Origin: Lentisphaerota bacterium
Lineage (GTDB): Bacteria > Verrucomicrobiota > Kiritimatiellia > UBA8416 > JAIOPI01
DNA length: 64,000 nt
Direction: 5' to 3'
Assembly: GCA_021413965.1 (NCBI GenBank)
Contig: JAIOPI010000010.1
Span: 1 to 64,000, forward strand
Part shown: in pieces, positions 46,290 to 54,548 of the stretch
Numbering within the stretch: position 1 is the first letter of the stretch
How the letters are laid out: the number at the start of each line of letters is the position of its first letter
Program-made: the position numbers and the translations under genes
The notes under the pieces: model-generated
Database searches by the model: none
Seen by the model: the letters and a program-made list of their open reading frames with translations, nothing else
Told to the model about the DNA's origin: nothing

Positions 46290-47375
46290 ATGCGCCCGAT
46301 CCACGCCCTGCTCATCACCGCCGGCACGCTGTGCCTGCTCAGCGCCCCACTCCTCGCCGGCCCCTTCGGCTTTCGCAAGGCGGCGGCACCTCCACCCGCC
46401 CCCACGCCCGCCCCCGCGGCGGAGCCTGACGCCACGCCAACGCCCGCCTCGGGATCCATCCGCGCGTTCTGCATCGGCGAGGGGAACTTCCTGAAGGCCT
46501 TTCCCCACCTCAAGGAGGCCTCCCTCGACACCGTCACGCCGGCGGACTATGCCCGCGCCCTGCAGTTCGAGAAGCAGGAGCGGGAGTACGCGAACACCGT
46601 GATCACCGGCTTCCCCTGGAAGAGCCCGGCATACTCGCGCGCCGTCGATCTGATTCTGAAACTCTACTCGGAGGCCGGCTTCAAGAACATCATCCTGACG
46701 CTGAACACCGAACCCCAGATGAACGAGATCTGGAACCTCCCCAAGCCGCAGCGCATGGCGTTCTTCCAGAAGATCCGCGACTTGAAGCACTACGATCGCA
46801 TCACGACGATCGCTGCCGTCGATGAACCGTACCTGGACAAGCCCGTCTACTGGAACTGGAGCTACAAGAAACTGCAGGGCGCCATCCAGGAAGTGCGGGA
46901 AGCCTTTCCGGGAAAGAAGATCATGGTCGTGTTCAACGACGCCCACCTGGACCGGGGCATTCCTCCCGGCATCGACATTGTCCAGTCCGACTTCTATCCG
47001 TGGTACATGGGGGACAAGGTCTGCAACAGCGAGTCGGCGTGGAAGCGTGAAGTGCAGCGGGCGCTGTCGGCGCTCCGCAGCAAGATGGCCCCGCACCAGC
47101 AGCTGTGCTACGTGGCCCAGGGGTTTCACGGCGAGCAGTTCGGACGCGGCGGCAAAAAACTGCGCGATGCGCCCTGCAACGCCGACACGATCCGCTGGAG
47201 CTTTGAAGCGGCCGAACAGGCTGGCTGCGTCGGGATCAGTTACTACAAGAACCGCGGCGTCTCGAGCTACGAAGGCGTCGTCTTCACCCACCTGATGGAG
47301 CCTGGCAACGAGTCCGCCTTTGCCGAATTCAAGCGGCTCGGGAAGCTCGTGTTATCGCGCGAGAAGGCCAACTGA
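46290..47375 (+). CDS. Secreted protein of unknown function, possible TIM-barrel glycosidase-like fold
   Basis: This 361-residue protein has a signal peptide (about 1-23, 'LLITAGTLCLLSAPLLA') and a Pro/Ala linker (33-53). The domain that follows shows alternating beta strands and helices: 'NIILTLNTEP', 'TTIAAVDEPYLD', 'KIMVVFNDAHL', 'DIVQSDFYPWYMG' and 'GCVGISYYKNRG'. These look like a glycosidase-type barrel with acidic residues at strand ends, but I do not recognise the family. The start is supported by AAGGAG (46276-46281). It lies between the priming/GT2 genes and the Wza-like gene, so a role in exopolysaccharide processing at the cell surface is plausible. Confidence 0.65.
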   Translation: MRPIHALLITAGTLCLLSAPLLAGPFGFRKAAAPPPAPTPAPAAEPDATPTPASGSIRAFCIGEGNFLKAFPHLKEASLDTVTPADYARALQFEKQEREYANTVITGFPWKSPAYSRAVDLILKLYSEAGFKNIILTLNTEPQMNEIWNLPKPQRMAFFQKIRDLKHYDRITTIAAVDEPYLDKPVYWNWSYKKLQGAIQEVREAFPGKKIMVVFNDAHLDRGIPPGIDIVQSDFYPWYMGDKVCNSESAWKREVQRALSALRSKMAPHQQLCYVAQGFHGEQFGRGGKKLRDAPCNADTIRWSFEAAEQAGCVGISYYKNRGVSSYEGVVFTHLMEPGNESAFAEFKRLGKLVLSREKAN

Positions 47376-47385
47376 CGGCGTAGTC

Positions 47386-47486
47386 GGCCAGTTACGGGAG
47401 GGTACGCTGACGGAAACCGGCCGGGACGGCGGCTCCAGAGCTTGGAGACGGCGGTCTCCGCCGTTAACACCCTCCCGTAACTGGCC
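47386..47486. repeat. 101-bp element with perfect 18-bp terminal inverted repeats (MITE-like)
   Basis: GGCCAGTTACGGGAGGGT (47386-47403) and its exact reverse complement (47469-47486) enclose 65 bp that hold further hairpins: CTCCA-GAGCT-TGGAG and ACGGCGG-TCT-CCGCCGT. CTGACGGC occurs on both flanks (47372-47379 and 47493-47500), six bases outside each end. No coding frame fits. It could be a miniature transposable element, a REP-type element or a terminator between the unknown secreted gene and the Wza-like gene. Confidence 0.6.
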
Positions 47487-47511
47487 CCTTACCTGACGGC
47501 CGATTTGTCGA

Positions 47512-47541
47512 TTGACGGCCCCTTCAACCCCGGCATAGACT
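47512..47541 (+). promoter_or_regulatory. Sigma70-type promoter of the Wza/Wzc operon
   Basis: TTGACG (47512-47517), an 18-bp spacer and TAGACT (47536-47541) lie 50 bp before the ATG of the Wza-like gene at 47592, just downstream of the 101-bp inverted-repeat element. Confidence 0.5.
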
Positions 47542-47591
47542 CGCGCCCAAGTAAACGGGCTCACCCGATCCATTCTGCAAGCTGGAGATCC

Positions 47592-48650
47592 ATGTTGTCC
47601 ATCGGTGTTCTGCTTCGCTCCACATGGCTGCGTCTGGGGGTGGTCTGCGGCATAAGCGCCTTGGTGGTCCTGACCTCCGCCTGCCAGTCACCCAGCGCCA
47701 GCGTGCCGGCTGAGCGCTTCGACGCGGCGGCCGGGGGCGCCCCCCTGATCAGCGAATTCTTCCTCTCGCCCAGCGACGAAATTGCGATCACCGTTTACCA
47801 GCATCCGGAACTCAGCCTGCGGCAGAAAATCCCCCCCAGCGGCAAGCTGTTCTACCCCGGCCTGGGCGACGTCCCCGCCGCCGGCCGCAGCCTGGACCAG
47901 TTGCGCGAGGCCATCGGCAAGGGGCTGTCCGCACCCCGCCCCACGCCAATCGCCACCGGCGATGAATTGGCGATTGTCGTGGTCCGCCATCCCGAGTTGA
48001 ACGCGCAGATCGTCGTGCCCCCCGATGGCGAGATCCCGCTGCCGCTCATCGGCAACGTCGTCCTGACCCGGCTGACGCCCACCGAGGCTGGCGCGCTGAT
48101 CCAGAAGAAACTCGCCACCTACATTGTGAATCCGCAGGTCCTTGTCCAGGTGCAGAAATCCAGCGCCCCGCCCCGCATCGACGACCCGCAAGTGAACATC
48201 GAGGTCCTGCGCTACGGCGGCCAGAAGCTCTTCGTCCTCGGCGAAGTGCAGCGGCCCGGCGTCTTCCTCTCCGAAGGGGATACGACCGTGCTCGACGCCC
48301 TGTCGCTCGCCGGCGGCACCACGCTGGATGCGGAGCAGAAAAACGTGGTGCTGATCCGCCAGAAGGACACGCCCGGCCCGCCCGACATGCGCGTGCTCGA
48401 CATCGACGGCGTCCTCAAGCGCGGCGAAACGGCCGCCAATGTGCGCCTGCAGCGGGGCGACATTGTGTATGTGCCGCGCTCGCTCATCTCAAACATCGAC
48501 CGCTTCTTTGAGCACCTCTACGTCGCGATCCGCCCCATCGTGACCGCCGAGTCCGGCGTCTGGATCGGCCAGAACATCTCGGCCGGACCGAACCGCAATG
48601 ACAACAATGGCACCGCGGCCACCGTGAACCTCGGGAACTTGGAACGATAA
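47592..48650 (+). CDS. Wza-like polysaccharide export lipoprotein with duplicated export domain
   Basis: This 352-residue protein has a lipoprotein-type signal ending 'LVVLTSAC' near residue 30. Two consecutive polysaccharide-export-sequence (PES) units follow: about 52-118 ('LSPSDEIAITVYQHPELSLRQ') and about 119-190 ('TGDELAIVVVRHPELN', 'PPDGEIPLPLIGNV'). A SLBB-type unit is then seen near 210-300 ('FVLGEVQRPGVFLSEGDTTVLDALSLAGG'). The family normally has one PES motif. It would form the outer-membrane or periplasmic channel for the exopolysaccharide. ATG 47592 is preceded by TGGAG; the frame is open earlier without a ribosome site. The Wzc-like gene follows by 63 bp. Confidence 0.87.
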   Translation: MLSIGVLLRSTWLRLGVVCGISALVVLTSACQSPSASVPAERFDAAAGGAPLISEFFLSPSDEIAITVYQHPELSLRQKIPPSGKLFYPGLGDVPAAGRSLDQLREAIGKGLSAPRPTPIATGDELAIVVVRHPELNAQIVVPPDGEIPLPLIGNVVLTRLTPTEAGALIQKKLATYIVNPQVLVQVQKSSAPPRIDDPQVNIEVLRYGGQKLFVLGEVQRPGVFLSEGDTTVLDALSLAGGTTLDAEQKNVVLIRQKDTPGPPDMRVLDIDGVLKRGETAANVRLQRGDIVYVPRSLISNIDRFFEHLYVAIRPIVTAESGVWIGQNISAGPNRNDNNGTAATVNLGNLER

Positions 48651-48713
48651 TCGCCGGCGCGGGCGGGCCACGCGGCCCCGAATGCGCCGGCGGTTGCCCC
48701 GGAATAGATCGGC

Positions 48714-50225
48714 ATGAACTTAGTCGACAAAGAAGCCTTTCTGCACAACTTCTTCTACGTGTTGTGCCGGCGCAAAATCCTCATCCTCGTCACCTTCCTG
48801 CTGACGCTGGCGATGGTCTTCTTCGCCGGCTTCCTCCTGACCCCCACCTGGGAGGCGGAAGCGCTGCTGCTTGTCGATGCCCCCACGCGCGCCAACCCAT
48901 CACCGTTCCCCGGTCTCATGTCGCCCCAGCCTCCGGCCTCCACCGACGACCCCGCCCAGAGCGTCGTCGCGCTGCTGACCGGCAAGAGCATGGCCTATGA
49001 AATGGTGAAGCGCTTCGGCCTCGATGAGCGCAAGCGCCTGAAAACACAGGAACCCGACACGCTGCGCGACAAGGCCAAGATGGCGATCATCCACCTGATG
49101 CTGGCCCCCGTGACTCTCATGCAGAAAATCCAGGGCGTGGAGATCGGACCGGTCGACTGGGTCGACAAGGCGGCGGACGATTTCCGGAAGGGGCTCTTCC
49201 CCTGGGTCGATGCCAAGGTCAACACGGAAACCCAGGTCGTGGACCTGAAGATCAACGGCGAGACGGCCGAACTCGCGCAGGCCGTGGCGCTGGCCCTGAT
49301 CGAGCAGGCCCAGAAGGCCTTGTCCGATCTGTCCGCCCAGTACAACGGCAGCACCCGCGACGCCTATCGCCGGCAGTTGACCGAGAACGAGTCCCGCCTG
49401 CAGACCGCACAGGCGGCGCTGCGCAGCTTCAAGGAAGCCAACCACGGCATCCTCCCGTCCGATGAGGTGATGCTCAAGACGGCCAAGCTGAACGAGCTGG
49501 TCGCGATCCAGAACCGCAGCAAGAGCGAACTCGAAGTGCTCCAGGCGCAGATCGCCTCGCTCACGGCGGCCACCGACGACGCGCCGTTCCTCATCGCCTC
49601 CTCCGTCATCGAAGCCAACACGGTGATGCAGGACCTGAGCGCCCGCCTGCACAGCCAGGAAGTCGCCCTCGCCGCCATGCTGACGGAACGGACGGAGCAG
49701 CACCCGGACGTCATCAATGCCCGCACCGAGATTCGCCAGCTGAAGAGCGAGTTGCAGGTGGAACTCGTGCGCCTGGGCAAGGCGCGCGAGTCCGACATCT
49801 CGCGCGGCGACGCCGAGTTGCGCCTGCTCGAGCAGGACCTGCAACAGCTGCCCGCGAAAGAGGCCGAAGCGGCCCGCTTGACCCTGCAGGTGCAGATCTA
49901 CCAGCAGCTGTGCCTGAGCGTGCAATCGCGCCTCGAGGAAATGGACGTGCTCGCGCGCTCCGGCATCGCCGAGATGCGCATCAAGGTGCTCGACGCGCCG
50001 GTGGTTTCCCAGACGTCGGACAGCGACTTTCCGTCCATGCTGATCGTGGCCATCGTGGCGCTGGTCTTCGCCTTTCCGGTCTCGGTGGGGCTGCCCTTTT
50101 TCGTCGAGTACTGGCGCGACCCCATCAAGGGCCCGCTCGACCTGGAGCTGCAGCAAGTGCCCGTGATCGGCGTGATCCCCACGCTGGAGGGTGGCGAAGC
50201 CGGATTGCGAAACGTGGGGTTATGA
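48714..50225 (+). CDS. Wzc/GumC-like polysaccharide chain-length and export protein
   Basis: This 503-residue inner-membrane protein of the Wzz/PCP family has an N-terminal helix at about 20-43 ('ILILVTFLLTLAMVFFAGFLL'). A long periplasmic domain with coiled-coil stretches runs from about 200 to 430 ('ENESRLQTAQAALRSFKE', 'EQDLQQLPAKEAEAARL'). A second helix is at about 445-468 ('LIVAIVALVFAFPVSVGLP'). The Pro-rich motif near the second helix and the missing kinase domain fit a split Wzc/CpsC arrangement, because the kinase-like partner is the next gene. Their coding regions overlap by the ATGA of its start. It would control chain length and link synthesis to the Wza-like channel. Confidence 0.88.
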   Translation: MNLVDKEAFLHNFFYVLCRRKILILVTFLLTLAMVFFAGFLLTPTWEAEALLLVDAPTRANPSPFPGLMSPQPPASTDDPAQSVVALLTGKSMAYEMVKRFGLDERKRLKTQEPDTLRDKAKMAIIHLMLAPVTLMQKIQGVEIGPVDWVDKAADDFRKGLFPWVDAKVNTETQVVDLKINGETAELAQAVALALIEQAQKALSDLSAQYNGSTRDAYRRQLTENESRLQTAQAALRSFKEANHGILPSDEVMLKTAKLNELVAIQNRSKSELEVLQAQIASLTAATDDAPFLIASSVIEANTVMQDLSARLHSQEVALAAMLTERTEQHPDVINARTEIRQLKSELQVELVRLGKARESDISRGDAELRLLEQDLQQLPAKEAEAARLTLQVQIYQQLCLSVQSRLEEMDVLARSGIAEMRIKVLDAPVVSQTSDSDFPSMLIVAIVALVFAFPVSVGLPFFVEYWRDPIKGPLDLELQQVPVIGVIPTLEGGEAGLRNVGL

Positions 50226-50827
50226 CGAAACGCGCGCAACAGAATCTGGCATCGGCTCGCGCCTCTTTCAACGATCTGGGGGAACGGATCGCCACGGCCG
50301 CGGAATCCCGCGGCAAGGGTGCCGTCTACCTGTTCACCAGCGTGTCGGCCGGCGCGGGCCGCAGCATGCTGGCGAGCTGCGCCGCCGCGCACCTTGCGGA
50401 ATCCGGGCGCAAGGTCATCCTGGCCACCGTGGGCGAGTCGGGCGGCCGCAAGACCGGCGTGGCGCTGGAGGATCTGCGCGCCGGACGCGCCTCCCTCACC
50501 TTTGCCGCCGGCCAGCCCGCGCGGCTCAGCGTGGGAGCGCGCCTCAGCACCCTGCCGGCAGATCGACGCGCCCCGACCACCTGGGTCGACGACTTTGACA
50601 TCATGATTGTCGACGCCCCCGTGCTGAGCGCGTTTGCCACCACGTACCTGACCCCACTCGTCGACGGCGTGATCCTGGTGGTGGATGTGCGCAATACCAG
50701 CGTGCGTGCCATCGCCCGTGCCCGGCAGAACATCGCGGATCACAAGGGCCAGCTCCTCGGCGCCGTGCTCAACCGGTATCACGAGTACGTGCCGGCGTGG
50801 ATTCAGAGCCTGGTTCAGGGGCAATGA
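50222..50827 (+). CDS. CpsD/Wzc-kinase-like protein with degenerate ATP site
   Basis: This 201-residue P-loop protein is in the position of the bacterial tyrosine kinase that partners Wzc-like proteins. The loop reads 'SVSAGAGRSMLASCAAA': the expected Lys is Arg and the following Thr is Met. The Walker A' 'VDADLR' is replaced by 'ILATVGES', losing its Asp. Walker B-like 'DIMIVDAPVL' is kept. There is no C-terminal Tyr cluster. It is therefore probably a pseudokinase or regulatory subunit. ATG 50222 overlaps the Wzc-like stop (ATGA), and its own stop overlaps the next start in the same way. Confidence 0.8.
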   Translation: MTKRAQQNLASARASFNDLGERIATAAESRGKGAVYLFTSVSAGAGRSMLASCAAAHLAESGRKVILATVGESGGRKTGVALEDLRAGRASLTFAAGQPARLSVGARLSTLPADRRAPTTWVDDFDIMIVDAPVLSAFATTYLTPLVDGVILVVDVRNTSVRAIARARQNIADHKGQLLGAVLNRYHEYVPAWIQSLVQGQ

Positions 50828-51873
50828 ATGTCCGACTGGCGCATCCCGGCGACGCTTCCGCGCTGAGCGCCTTCGCCCGGCAGGCCACGGGCCTCGACAT
50901 CCCCGCTGCCGTGTGGGACTGGAAGTACTTCAGCAACCCCTTCGGCCCTTCCGGACTCGCCCTCGCGCTGGAGGGCGAAGCCATTGTCGGCATGGCCGGC
51001 GCCTTTGCCCTCCCCATGCAGGTCCCCGGCGGCCCCTGCACGGCCAGCCAGGTGGCGGACAACGACATCCTGGAACCGCACCGCTCCACCGGCACGCTGT
51101 TCCGCCTGATCGAAACCCTGAACCGCGCCGCGGGCGCCGACAGCGGCCGTGGCTTTGACTTCGGCCTGGCCATCGAGCAGACCCGCGACTTTTCCACCAT
51201 GATGCTCGGGTTCGAAACCGTCGCGGCAATCCGCAAGTACGTGCGGATCCTCGACCCCGGGCGCTATCTGGCGGCGCGCTGGCACGTGCCGCTCGGAGCC
51301 GGGCTGGGACTGCCGTTCCGGTGGCGTGCGCATCGGGCGGCCGTTCGCCTGCTGCGCCACCAGCCCGTTTTCGCCCTGGACCGCTTCGATGCGCGCTTCG
51401 ACGCCCTCTGGGCGCGGATGCGCAAAGCGCCGATCATGGTGCGCAAGGACGCCGCCTACCTGAACTGGCGCTACGCCCGCTGTCCGGGCGTCACCTACCG
51501 CACGCTGGGCATCGGCACCGCGACCGCACTCTCGGGCGCCGTGATCTTCCACGTTGCCGCAAAGGCCGGTGTCCGCTATGGAATACTCGACGAGGTGCTG
51601 TGCGCAGAGGACGCCCCGGGCATTCTCGACCCGCTGCTGGCGGCGGCCACGCGGGAACTGCTTGGCCGCCAGGTCTCCGCCTGCATGGCATGGGCGTCGC
51701 AAGGCGATCCCCTGCGCGAGCGGCTCCTGCAGGCCGGCTACCGGGAACGGAGCACGCCCCATTCCCTGATCGCGCGCCGGGGCCGCGTGGAGGCGCCCGA
51801 CGGCTTTCTGGCCGCCGAGCAGAACTGGATGTGGTCCATCGGGGACAGCGATTCGTGGATATTCCCACGATGA
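50824..51873 (+). CDS. GNAT-like acyltransferase in exopolysaccharide operon
   Basis: This 349-residue protein has features of a GNAT N-acyltransferase. The N-terminal alpha/beta half ('VRLAHPGDASALSAFARQ', 'LALALEGEAIVGMAGAF') is followed by a second GNAT-like half ('VRKDAAYLNWRYARCPGV', 'ILDEVLCAEDAPGILDPLLAAA'). This is the double-GNAT layout seen in exosortase and exopolysaccharide loci and in FemAB-like proteins. It may acylate an amino sugar. The ATGA overlap with the pseudokinase gene shows it is in the same operon. The next gene's earliest GTG directly follows its stop. The substrate is unknown. Confidence 0.7.
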   Translation: MNVRLAHPGDASALSAFARQATGLDIPAAVWDWKYFSNPFGPSGLALALEGEAIVGMAGAFALPMQVPGGPCTASQVADNDILEPHRSTGTLFRLIETLNRAAGADSGRGFDFGLAIEQTRDFSTMMLGFETVAAIRKYVRILDPGRYLAARWHVPLGAGLGLPFRWRAHRAAVRLLRHQPVFALDRFDARFDALWARMRKAPIMVRKDAAYLNWRYARCPGVTYRTLGIGTATALSGAVIFHVAAKAGVRYGILDEVLCAEDAPGILDPLLAAATRELLGRQVSACMAWASQGDPLRERLLQAGYRERSTPHSLIARRGRVEAPDGFLAAEQNWMWSIGDSDSWIFPR

Positions 51874-51912
51874 GTGCCGTCCCGGTATGCGTCAGCTGGC
51901 AAGGTCACGGCT

Positions 51913-53355
51913 GTGAATAAGGGTAAGCTCATTACGCTGGCGCTGATCGTGGCCGCCTTCCTTGCGGCCATCTTTGTCTTCACCACGTTGTCCATGATGG
52001 AGCCCGCCGTCAGCTTCGTCGTCGTGGCCGGCGTGTTCTTTCTCGTCTGGGCCTTCCGCAGCCCGAAGACCGCGCTGCTGGCCGCCGTTTTCCTGATCCC
52101 GTTTGAGCGCCTCACCGCCCCGTTCCCGCCCACCCCCGGCCACCCCACGCTGCTCGGCACGCTGACCTTCGCCAAGCTCATGCTGGCCGCCATCCTCGTC
52201 GTGTGGCTGTTCAAGCTGCTCGTGACCAAGGACACCCGCCCGCAAAAAATGCTGCTGACAACCGCACTGCCGCTGCTCGTCATGCTGTTCGCCTATGTCG
52301 GCTTCCTCTCTCTCTTCATGGCGGGCAACCTCGGCATGTTCATCCAGTACGAGTCCCGGGTGATCAACGGCATCGTCTTCTTCTTCCTGGTCATCAACAT
52401 CGTCGATGACCGGCCCACGCTCTACAACCTCATCCGCGTCTGCGCCCTCAGCTACGTGTTCATCGGCCTGATCGGCGTGTTTGAAGCCGTCACGCAGCGG
52501 CACCTGCTCACCGTGCTGGGCATTCCGCTGCCCGAGAACGTCTTCGGCGGCACCACCGGCTTTCGCATTCTGGGGCCCTCCGGCGATCCGGACTTCTTCG
52601 CCTGCAGCATCATCTTCGGATTGCTGATGACCATCGCCGCCTGGCAGCTCGTCCGCGGGTTCTGCCTGAAGACCGCCGTGCTGGTCGTGCTGGGCATCCA
52701 CGCCTTCGTCATCCTGGCCACGGGGTCACGCGGCGCCGCCCTGGCCTTGGTCGTGGCGCTGCCCGCCTTCTGGTTCTTCATCGAGACCCGCCACAAGATT
52801 CTCTACGGGACACTCGCCGTGTTCCTGACGCTGAGCGGCATCACCATCTATACCTTTGCCTTTTCCAAGCTCGCCGTCGCGCGCTACATCGGCGCCACCG
52901 GCTCGTCCTCCGTCGACATGCGCCTGGGGGGGATGAAGATGTGCCTGGACATGACGCTCGACAGCCCGCTGCTGGGCGTCGGGTCGGGGAATTTCCTGGC
53001 CGTCTACCACCAGTACATTGAGCCCACGGTGACGCGCTCCCCGATGTGGGCGCAGTGCACCTACACGCTGCTGCCCGCGCAAAACGGGATTCCCGCCCTG
53101 CTCCTGTACCTCGCCATCCTGTCCGTCAGCGCCTGGCTCTTCTACCGCGCCATGCGCGAATCCCGCGACCCGACCATGCGCTTCGTCGCCCTCTCCATGT
53201 TCTGCCTGCTGATCGCGTTCAGCGTGTTCTCGGGCACGCTCGACACCATGACCAACGAGATCAACTGGATGCAGCTGGCGCTGTCGATCACGATGTGGGA
53301 TCTCGTCCGCCAGGAAGCCGGCTCCCCGCCGGATCCCGCGCCGGCGTCGGCCTAG
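51913..53355 (+). CDS. O-antigen ligase/polymerase family membrane protein (Wzy/WaaL-like)
   Basis: This 480-residue polytopic protein has about 11-13 hydrophobic segments. A periplasmic loop near 340-400 contains 'RLGGMKMCLDMTLDSPLLGVGSGNF', the signature of the O-antigen ligase family. 'ILATGSRGAALALV' and 'GPSGDPDFFA' are also typical. It would polymerise or attach exopolysaccharide units at the outer face of the inner membrane. GTG 51913 is used because AAGG lies 9-12 bases upstream; GTG 51874, right after the previous stop, would add 13 residues. It shares its stop palindrome CTAG with the convergent GT4 gene. Confidence 0.87.
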   Translation: MNKGKLITLALIVAAFLAAIFVFTTLSMMEPAVSFVVVAGVFFLVWAFRSPKTALLAAVFLIPFERLTAPFPPTPGHPTLLGTLTFAKLMLAAILVVWLFKLLVTKDTRPQKMLLTTALPLLVMLFAYVGFLSLFMAGNLGMFIQYESRVINGIVFFFLVINIVDDRPTLYNLIRVCALSYVFIGLIGVFEAVTQRHLLTVLGIPLPENVFGGTTGFRILGPSGDPDFFACSIIFGLLMTIAAWQLVRGFCLKTAVLVVLGIHAFVILATGSRGAALALVVALPAFWFFIETRHKILYGTLAVFLTLSGITIYTFAFSKLAVARYIGATGSSSVDMRLGGMKMCLDMTLDSPLLGVGSGNFLAVYHQYIEPTVTRSPMWAQCTYTLLPAQNGIPALLLYLAILSVSAWLFYRAMRESRDPTMRFVALSMFCLLIAFSVFSGTLDTMTNEINWMQLALSITMWDLVRQEAGSPPDPAPASA

Positions 53356-54548
53356 CGGCCCGCGGCGACGTCGCGGATCAGGCGCGTGTAGGTTTCGCGC
53401 AGCTTCGGCCAGCTGAACAGCGTGTTCCGGAGCTCGAAGGCATTGCGCGCCAGCTTCAGCAGCAGCGCGCGATCCTGGGCCAGGCGCTCCATGGCCCGCG
53501 CAACGCCCTCCGTGTCGCGCTCATCGACCACCAGCCCGCACTCGTACTGCTCGATGATGCACCCCAGCCCGCCGATGTCCGTCATGATCACGGGCACGCC
53601 GTTGGAAATGGCATCATAGAATTTCGTGGGGGTGATGTTCCGGAACCACGCGCTCTTCGGATACACGAGGCAGGCCACATGAATCCGGCTGTACAGCGAC
53701 ACAATCCGAGTCGCCTCGTACGCGCCGAGGTAGGTGACGGCCGGCCCGAGCCGCGCCAACTGGACCTCAAGCGCCTGCTTGTAGTTGTCCGCCACCCGCC
53801 CCCCGAGCAGAAACCGCGCCTCGGGGCAGCGCGTGAGCAGGGACGCAAAGGCCTCGACGATGTACTCCACGCCGGTGCCCGGATAGATCGTCCCGAAGCG
53901 CCCGAACACGATGGGCTGCGCGGCAAACTTACGTTCATCGAACGTGGCCGCACACAGCTCCGGCCGCGTGTAGTTGCCGATGATCTCCACACGACGAACG
54001 CCGACGCGCCGGTACTTGTCCACCTGGTACGCATTGGTGACCGAGACCGCATCGCAGCGCCGGGCGAAGAACAGATCCACCTTCTCGACCAGGGCAACCA
54101 TGAACCGGAGATACCGGGGCCAGAGCGCGTAGTAGTTGGGCTCGTGCGCGTCAAAGACCAGCTTGCACCCCAGGCGCCGCCGGACGAGCCAGCCCAGCGG
54201 CAGCACGTCGAGGTTGTGACAGACCACGACGTCCACCTGCCGCCCCTGGAACCAGCGCAGCGCCTTCAGGTAGAAGCGGAGGATCGGAAGCCCTTGCAGA
54301 AACGGCCCCTGGTGCTCGCCGGCGCGCACCCGGATGCGCTCGACCTTGACCCCGCCGGTCGTCTCCTGCAGGGGATGCCGGCACTCCCGGTCGCACGCCA
54401 GAATGGTCACGTCGTGTCCGTCGGCCTGGAGGATGCCGGCCTGGTCGGACACGCGCGGGTAGCGCCCCTGATGCGGCAGGTAGGACTGGTAAATGAGTTT
54501 GACGATGCGCAGCGGGCTGTCGGTGGCCGCCATAGGCTCCTCGCTCAC
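53352..54548 (-). CDS. GT4 family glycosyltransferase
   Basis: This 398-residue GT-B glycosyltransferase has an N-terminal Rossmann half with 'PHQGRYPRVSDQAGIL', 'VDVVVCHNLDVLPLG' and 'VFDAHEPNYY'. The C-terminal half has 'FGRFGTIYPGTGVEYIVEAF', 'FLLGGRVADN', 'VTYLGAYEATRIV' and the nucleotide-sugar site 'FYDAISNGVPVIMTDIGG' (usually EAMxxGxP). Retaining transfer from a nucleotide sugar to a lipid-linked glycan is expected. The start is taken as the GTG at 54548, whose GTGA overlaps the stop of the upstream GT2 gene; ATG 54533 after GAGGAG is the alternative. It forms an operon with 54545-55486. Confidence 0.87.
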   Translation of the reverse strand: MSEEPMAATDSPLRIVKLIYQSYLPHQGRYPRVSDQAGILQADGHDVTILACDRECRHPLQETTGGVKVERIRVRAGEHQGPFLQGLPILRFYLKALRWFQGRQVDVVVCHNLDVLPLGWLVRRRLGCKLVFDAHEPNYYALWPRYLRFMVALVEKVDLFFARRCDAVSVTNAYQVDKYRRVGVRRVEIIGNYTRPELCAATFDERKFAAQPIVFGRFGTIYPGTGVEYIVEAFASLLTRCPEARFLLGGRVADNYKQALEVQLARLGPAVTYLGAYEATRIVSLYSRIHVACLVYPKSAWFRNITPTKFYDAISNGVPVIMTDIGGLGCIIEQYECGLVVDERDTEGVARAMERLAQDRALLLKLARNAFELRNTLFSWPKLRETYTRLIRDVAAGR

